Part shown: positions 59,242 through 64,000 of the stretch, in pieces | How the letters are laid out: the number at the start of each line of letters is the position of its first letter | Position numbering within the stretch: position 1 is the stretch's first letter | NCBI GenBank assembly: GCA_028554755.1 | Contig: JAPTOF010000009.1 | Location: 13,369,501 to 13,433,500, forward strand | DNA: 64,000 bases | Reading direction: 5' to 3' | Origin: Cordia subcordata | Taxonomy: Eukaryota; Streptophyta; Magnoliopsida; Boraginales; Cordiaceae | Notes under the pieces: model-generated | What the model was told of the DNA's origin: nothing | Database searches by the model: none | What the model saw: only the letters and a program-made list of their open reading frames with translations | Position numbers and translations under genes: made by a program

Positions 59242-61377
59242 TGATGGGTGCCGAATCTACCAAAAATAAAATTCTTACTCTCACTATTTGCAATAGTGGC
59301 GAGAAGGGTTGAACTTATAAGGATTGGTTTATAAAATATACTTTTTATTCCAAGACAGAAAAACAAGTGAAAGACAAGAAAGAGGGGGATTGTCAATTAA
59401 AATTAAACAAACAATAAAAAAATTAGAAAACTAATAACATATTAAAAATAAAGTAAGACAATTAAAAGAGAAATTAAATAGTTTAATGACCTAGCCTAAG
59501 GTATATTCTCCAATTAGGCCTACAAATCTGATCCTAGATGCAAAAATGACTTTTGCTTATTTTGATAAACCAGTTATGGCTGTCTACGTAGCCTAACAAC
59601 ATAATCTTTTCTTTCACTGTTGATAATAGTTTAAACCCCCTATCATTTTTTCCCACTATTATCTTACCTATTAGACAATTTGACCTGCAAAGATGTCCGC
59701 AGAGTCTACCTAAAGATGGCACTATAACTCTAAAAGGACCTGATTCTAAAAGTTTATTCTGTCGTGGCAATCACTTAGTTAGATTGTATGTTTACACAGG
59801 AGACCTGGTTATCACTTTTATTAGATTAATTAAATTAATCTATTTTGCTACTTATCATAAAGCAATTGAATAATATCGTGCAAAATTTAACAATCACCAG
59901 ACAATATTAATTCTTAAATCATAAACACACAAATACCAAAATAAAACAAAAGAAGGAAATAAGTTAGATCTCACAAATTTTTGGCTAGAGTAAGAGTCTA
60001 GCAGTTAGGCGCCTAGAAGAAAGAAAATATTTTCTAGAAAAATAATGAATAAAAGTTTCAATCATTTCTATGTAGTTTGCCGGAGAATTTATAGAAAAAT
60101 ATCTAACCTAGAAGTTCCTTCACATAAGGAAACTTTTTCAATACTAATCTAAAATAAAGGTAATAACCAAAAATCCAATGATCTAAGATTTATCCAAAGG
60201 CTTCGGCTCAATTTCTTCGCTCAATGATTCAGATGAAGCTAGTGATGTACCGACTATTTCTTGCATTTTCCACGGCTTTGCATCTTTCTTCAAACTATTT
60301 ATGGTCCTTTCAATCTCTAGATAAAATTGTAAATCATATGTACCATCAAACATGATTATAAAAAGGACAAAAAAGATCAACATCAATCCCCGGCAACAAC
60401 GCCAAAATTTGATGGGTATCAAACCCACCAAAAATAAAATTCCTACTCTTGTTATTTGTGATAGTGGTGAGAAGGGTCGAACTCAGAGGGATTGGTTTAT
60501 AAAATATACTTTTTATGCCAAGACAGAAGAACAAGTAAAATACAAGAAAGAAAGGGGTTGATAATTAAAATTAAACAAACAAACAATAAAAAGATTAAAG
60601 AACTAATAACAGATTAAAAATAAAGCATGACAATTAAAAGAGAAATTAAATAGTTTAATGACCCAACCTAGGGTGTATTTTCTATTTAGGCCTACAAATA
60701 TGATCATAGATACAAAGATGACTTTTCGCTTATTTTAATAAACAAGTTATGGTCGTCGACAAGGCCTAACAACCTAATGCTTCCTTTCACTGTTGACAAT
60801 GGTTTAAACTCCTTACAATTTTTTTCCAGTATCATTTTATTTATTAAACGGTCTAACCCCCGTAAATGCCCGCAAGGTCTATCTAAAGGCAACACTATAG
60901 CTCTAGAAGGAATTGATTCTGGAAGTCGATTCTCCCCAAACAATCACTCAAATTGTGTGTTTACACAGGAGACCTGGTTACTACTTCTATTAGATTAATT
61001 AAATTAATCTATTTGGCTGCCTATCATCAAACAATTGAATAATCGTGTACAAAATTAAACAATTACTAGATAATATTAATTCTTAAATCAATAAACACAC
61101 AAATACTAAAATAAAGCAAAAGGAGGAAATCAGTTAGATCTTACAAATTTTTTAAAACCATAAACTTATGAATTAACCCTAACTGGAGTAAGAGTCTGGC
61201 AATTAGGCACCTAGAAGAAAGAAAAATATTTTCTAAAAAAATAATGAATAAAAATTTCAATGCTTTCTACGTAGTTACCTCGAGAATTTATAGAAAAATA
61301 TCTAACCTAAGAGTTTTTTCAGATAAGAAAACTCTTTTAATGCTAATGTAAAATAAAGGTAAATAACCAAAAATCCA
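59242..61377 (-). mobile_element. Internally deleted LTR retroelement with tRNA-Asp-type primer site
   Basis: LTRs at 59242-60177 and 60410-61377 run TGGATTTTTGG to CCCATCA in minus sense. Next to the second, the + strand has TCCCCGGCAACAACGCCA (60387-60404). This matches the 3' end of plant Asp-tRNA with two differences, so in minus sense it is the primer-binding site just after the 5' LTR. Such sites are typical of plant Tat/Athila-type gypsy elements. The internal region is only about 230 bases, with a gag-like scrap MFDGTYDLQFYLEIERT on the minus strand. No polypurine tract or matching 5-bp duplication was found. Confidence 0.7.
60387..60404 (-). promoter_or_regulatory. Primer-binding site (Asp-tRNA type)
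   Basis: Complement reads TGGCGTTGTTGCCGGGGA, with two mismatches to the expected Asp-tRNA complement. Five bases separate it from the LTR end at 60410. Confidence 0.7.
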
Positions 61378-61589
61378 ATCCTTGTCAAAATAAACTTCCT
61401 CAAAAACAGTTTCCTTTCTTTCTAGGACTAATACGTATTTTTGGTCGACAATTCCTCTCCAAAAAAAGTGCAAAACATCTTCCAATTCTTGGTTAAACTT
61501 GATCAATCCCGCATAGGCTCTGGTGTGAGCACGTCTAAGACAATGGCGTCTTTTATGCAACTCAAAACATGTCCAAAAGATCCTTCAGT

Positions 61590-61629
<40 letters not shown>

Positions 61630-62500
61630 CTTCCTTCCTCTTCCCCAAGCACCAACATGCCAAATTAACAAAATAACATCAATTAGGAACCATCTAATTC
61701 TAAAATCAAGTACAAACCATTATGGATTAAATGCATATTACGAACTTATCAAATTTTCCTACACTTAGGCCATGCTTGCCCCCAAGTATGAATTTAGTTA
61801 AGAGCATAAAATCTGCATGCAGGATTTCTTCAAAATCTTATTTTCCATGTTAGATGCAAGTTTAACACAACCTATTTTAAGACATGTGCAAGCATGAAAT
61901 AAATGCAAGCATTTCTCTTCACAACACAAAGATAAAGCTTTCTCTTTGTTTCAAAAATATCTTACAGTAGCTTCCTTTCCAAGCAATTGATAGCTTAATC
62001 CTCAACAACATGTAACTCATCATTAAAGATGTATTGCATCAAGTTTTACTTCACAAATACTTCAACAATTTTAAGCATAACTCAATTATCTCAACTTCAA
62101 GAATAAACAAACCAAAGTCTCAACACAAATTTATTCAATTTAACCACACGAACATTTGGTATAAGCAAGTAGACCATACCAAAGTCTTTTTCAAAACACA
62201 TAATCAAAATCTTTCTTGTCCTTTCTTACACACTTATAACTCTTCAAGTTTATGCAAATAAACATAACATCAAAATTCACTTTGCAACAAGCAACACTTT
62301 ACATGAACTCTTTCGAACAACATTGGCTTTAAACCAATTCTCAATGCAGTCTAATTCCAATTTTTCCAAAAATTTAGATTTTTCTAAGAAAAAAACTTTT
62401 TCAAGAAATAATCAATTTTCAAAACATGACCTAAAATTTTTTCAAACTTCACCACCCTATCTTGCTACACCAAGAACAGTACATGCTACTATTCACGCAA
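61378..62500. other. Intergenic DNA
   Basis: No gene recognised. (TA)n microsatellite at 61592-61627. Otherwise AT-rich with CAA/TTC-rich sequence. Confidence 0.45.
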
Positions 62501-63064
62501 TAGCAAACTAAAAAAAAAATTATTATGCTCATCCATGTGCATTTATTCACCACCCCACCACTATTTGTTCAGTGACTTCCATATATATATATATATATAT
62601 TCATTACCCAACAATTATTTGTTCACTACCCTATAACTATTTATTTACTGACTATTTGTTCATTACTCCATAACTATTTGTTCACTGAATTGTATATATA
62701 CATCAAAAATTTATTTATTATCCCACAAGTATTTATTCACTACTCTCACATATACTGACACAAAACATAAACACATTTGCATATATGCATACATGAAGAT
62801 CAAGGTGAACTTTAATGGTAGATTAATCTTGGAGTATCCAAACACCACACGGGAGGTACGGTTAGAATCGCTACGAGGAGAGAAAGAGTTTGGTAGTTGA
62901 GGCGGGGTGAGATTGTATCGGAATTTTTGTGCCATGAGAAAGAAGACAACGGGTTTTAATGAATCAATACCTAGGAGGTTTTCTTGGACATGGTGCATAC
63001 CTAGGAGGTTTTCTTGGAAAGTTGAATTTTATAGCAGTATTTATTCGGCGTAAGATGACCGATG
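62501..63064. repeat. Dispersed repeat related to the insert at 27.0-27.95 kb
   Basis: Shares TATTTGTTCACT words on the left. On the right it shares AAGGTGAACTTTAATG, ATCCAAACACC, GAGAGAAAGAG and GTAAGATGACCGAT with 27485-27765. ACCTAGGAGGTTTTCTTGGA is duplicated in tandem at 62971-63019. A copia LTR begins inside it at 63065. Confidence 0.6.
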
Positions 63065-64000
63065 TGTTAGAGTATGACTTGAATTCCAATTCCAATTGAA
63101 TATTGGAGAGAATATGAAGTCAATAAAAATAAAAGTACTTTAGATTATAGGATCCCTAATCCAAATAGGATTAGCATATGTATTCTATAAATAGGACTTC
63201 TACCATGAGTTTAATTGTCACACACCACAAGGTGGGTGTACCATGTATGGTCACAAAGAAATTATTTCTTTTGAGTAATAGAGAATTACTTCATGGATAT
63301 AGGCCTTAGCCAAACCATGTTAAAATCTTGTCTATTTCTTTGTTATGTTACTTCCGTTATGTTATATGTGTATATTGCCTTTGTGTCATATTATCTATGT
63401 ACACGGTCCTTCTAACAATGTGGTATCAAAGCCTGAGACTGCGCATATATATGGCAATTGAAGATGTCATTAGAAAGTTGCTGCTGCGACACGTTTAGCA
63501 CTAATTATCACGTTGGAGTAATTAAACAAAATAGTTAAGGAGTATGGTAGGGTGCATTATGACTAATGCACTTGAACTGGGTTATTTAATATGTCTGTGT
63601 GATTTATCAGAATCTAACAACACTAATGGAGAAGCCAAAACTATAGCAATAGTCAAAGTAGGTTCAAGAGTACCTATGCCAAGAATAGTGTGGTAGGTTC
63701 AAGAACACCTAAAATAGAAAAAGTATAGTTAATTTTGTGTAAAGGTGTTATTGGCAAACGAGATAGTCATTAGCACCTTGTAAGAGACGAACCAACAACA
63801 CATCAAAGAAGATGAGTATATCATCAGAGAAGCCAAATCTTAATGTTGCAAAAAGATTCATCAAAAATAGGTTGACAACGAAGCAGTGAGAAGACAACCA
63901 AATGCATACAGTTTGATCGTGCACTCTAGACTATTAGATATTCTTGGAGTTGTAATCTAATGGTTCGTGATCAAGTGTGATGGCAGCAAGCAAAATTGAT
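63065..64000 (+). mobile_element. Ty1/copia element, 5' LTR and start of internal region, runs off the window
   Basis: The LTR 63065-63417 starts TGTTAGAG and ends TTCTAACA, with a TCTATAAATAGG promoter-like box near 63184-63195. After ATG, the primer site TGGTATCAAAGCC (63421-63433) matches the Met-tRNA type. The downstream 570 bases show no intact gag frame, so the copy is degenerate or non-coding at its start. The 3' part is outside the window. Confidence 0.75.

Noticed and set aside
60387..60404. tRNA-Asp gene fragment
   Set aside because: Only the last 18 bases of the tRNA are matched and an LTR end lies five bases away, so it is a primer-binding site.
1..64000. CRISPR array, operon or bacterial insertion sequence
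   Set aside because: All regularly repeated sequence is microsatellite, LTR or MITE; gene structure and splice sites are those of a plant nucleus.

Overview
This is a 64-kb piece of an AT-rich plant nuclear genome, almost certainly a eudicot. The evidence is GT-AG split genes, plant-type LTR retrotransposons, MITEs and a Helitron, and a triterpene-synthase gene with the 18-exon layout of plant oxidosqualene cyclases. The species cannot be named from the sequence. No prokaryotic operon, CRISPR array, rRNA or tRNA gene was seen.

Genes. (1) 10631-12795 (+): a four-exon gene for a 225-aa mostly helical, coiled-coil protein of unknown function; its first intron appears to be GC-AG. (2) 14774-23490 (-): a complete oxidosqualene cyclase (OSC, triterpene synthase). 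I reconstructed 18 exons that join in frame to 770 codons with no stop. The product-determining motif reads MLNYCR, that is lupeol-synthase-like Leu in place of the beta-amyrin-synthase Trp, with an unusual Asn. (3) 52388-55566 (-): a decayed second OSC copy retaining exons 6 to 18 only, with many stops, frameshifts and lost splice sites. (4) 5064-5728 (+): a doubtful two-exon 31-codon ORF. No P450, glycosyltransferase or acyltransferase gene accompanies the OSC here, so the window shows a local OSC duplication rather than a full biosynthetic cluster.

The rest is a mosaic of mobile elements, several with readable ends and target-site duplications (TSDs): a Mutator-like fold-back element with a G-rich core (575-1429, 9-bp TSD); a family of TAA/TTA-flanked Harbinger-type MITEs with GTTTGG termini; a probable CACTA end (2921); a Ty3/gypsy-type solo LTR (8162-10044); a TRIM-like element (25948-26545); a LINE tail carrying a hAT MITE (about 28830-29753); a non-autonomous Helitron with its empty-site paralogue next to it (32620-33780); an internally deleted copia (36051-37667); a complete but mutated SIRE-like copia with a third ORF (39333-49199, TSD CACAT); and, from 55.7 to 61.4 kb, a duplicated block containing a copia LTR, a hAT insertion with an empty-site paralogue, and four LTR copies of one family with a tRNA-Asp-type primer site, two of them head to head. 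A copia 5' LTR begins at 63065 and its element runs off the window.

A large dispersed repeat (37.68-38.56 kb) is an uninterrupted copy of the one at 26.9-28.8 kb, which itself carries a roughly 0.9-kb insert. That insert is related to the repeat at 62.5-63.06 kb.
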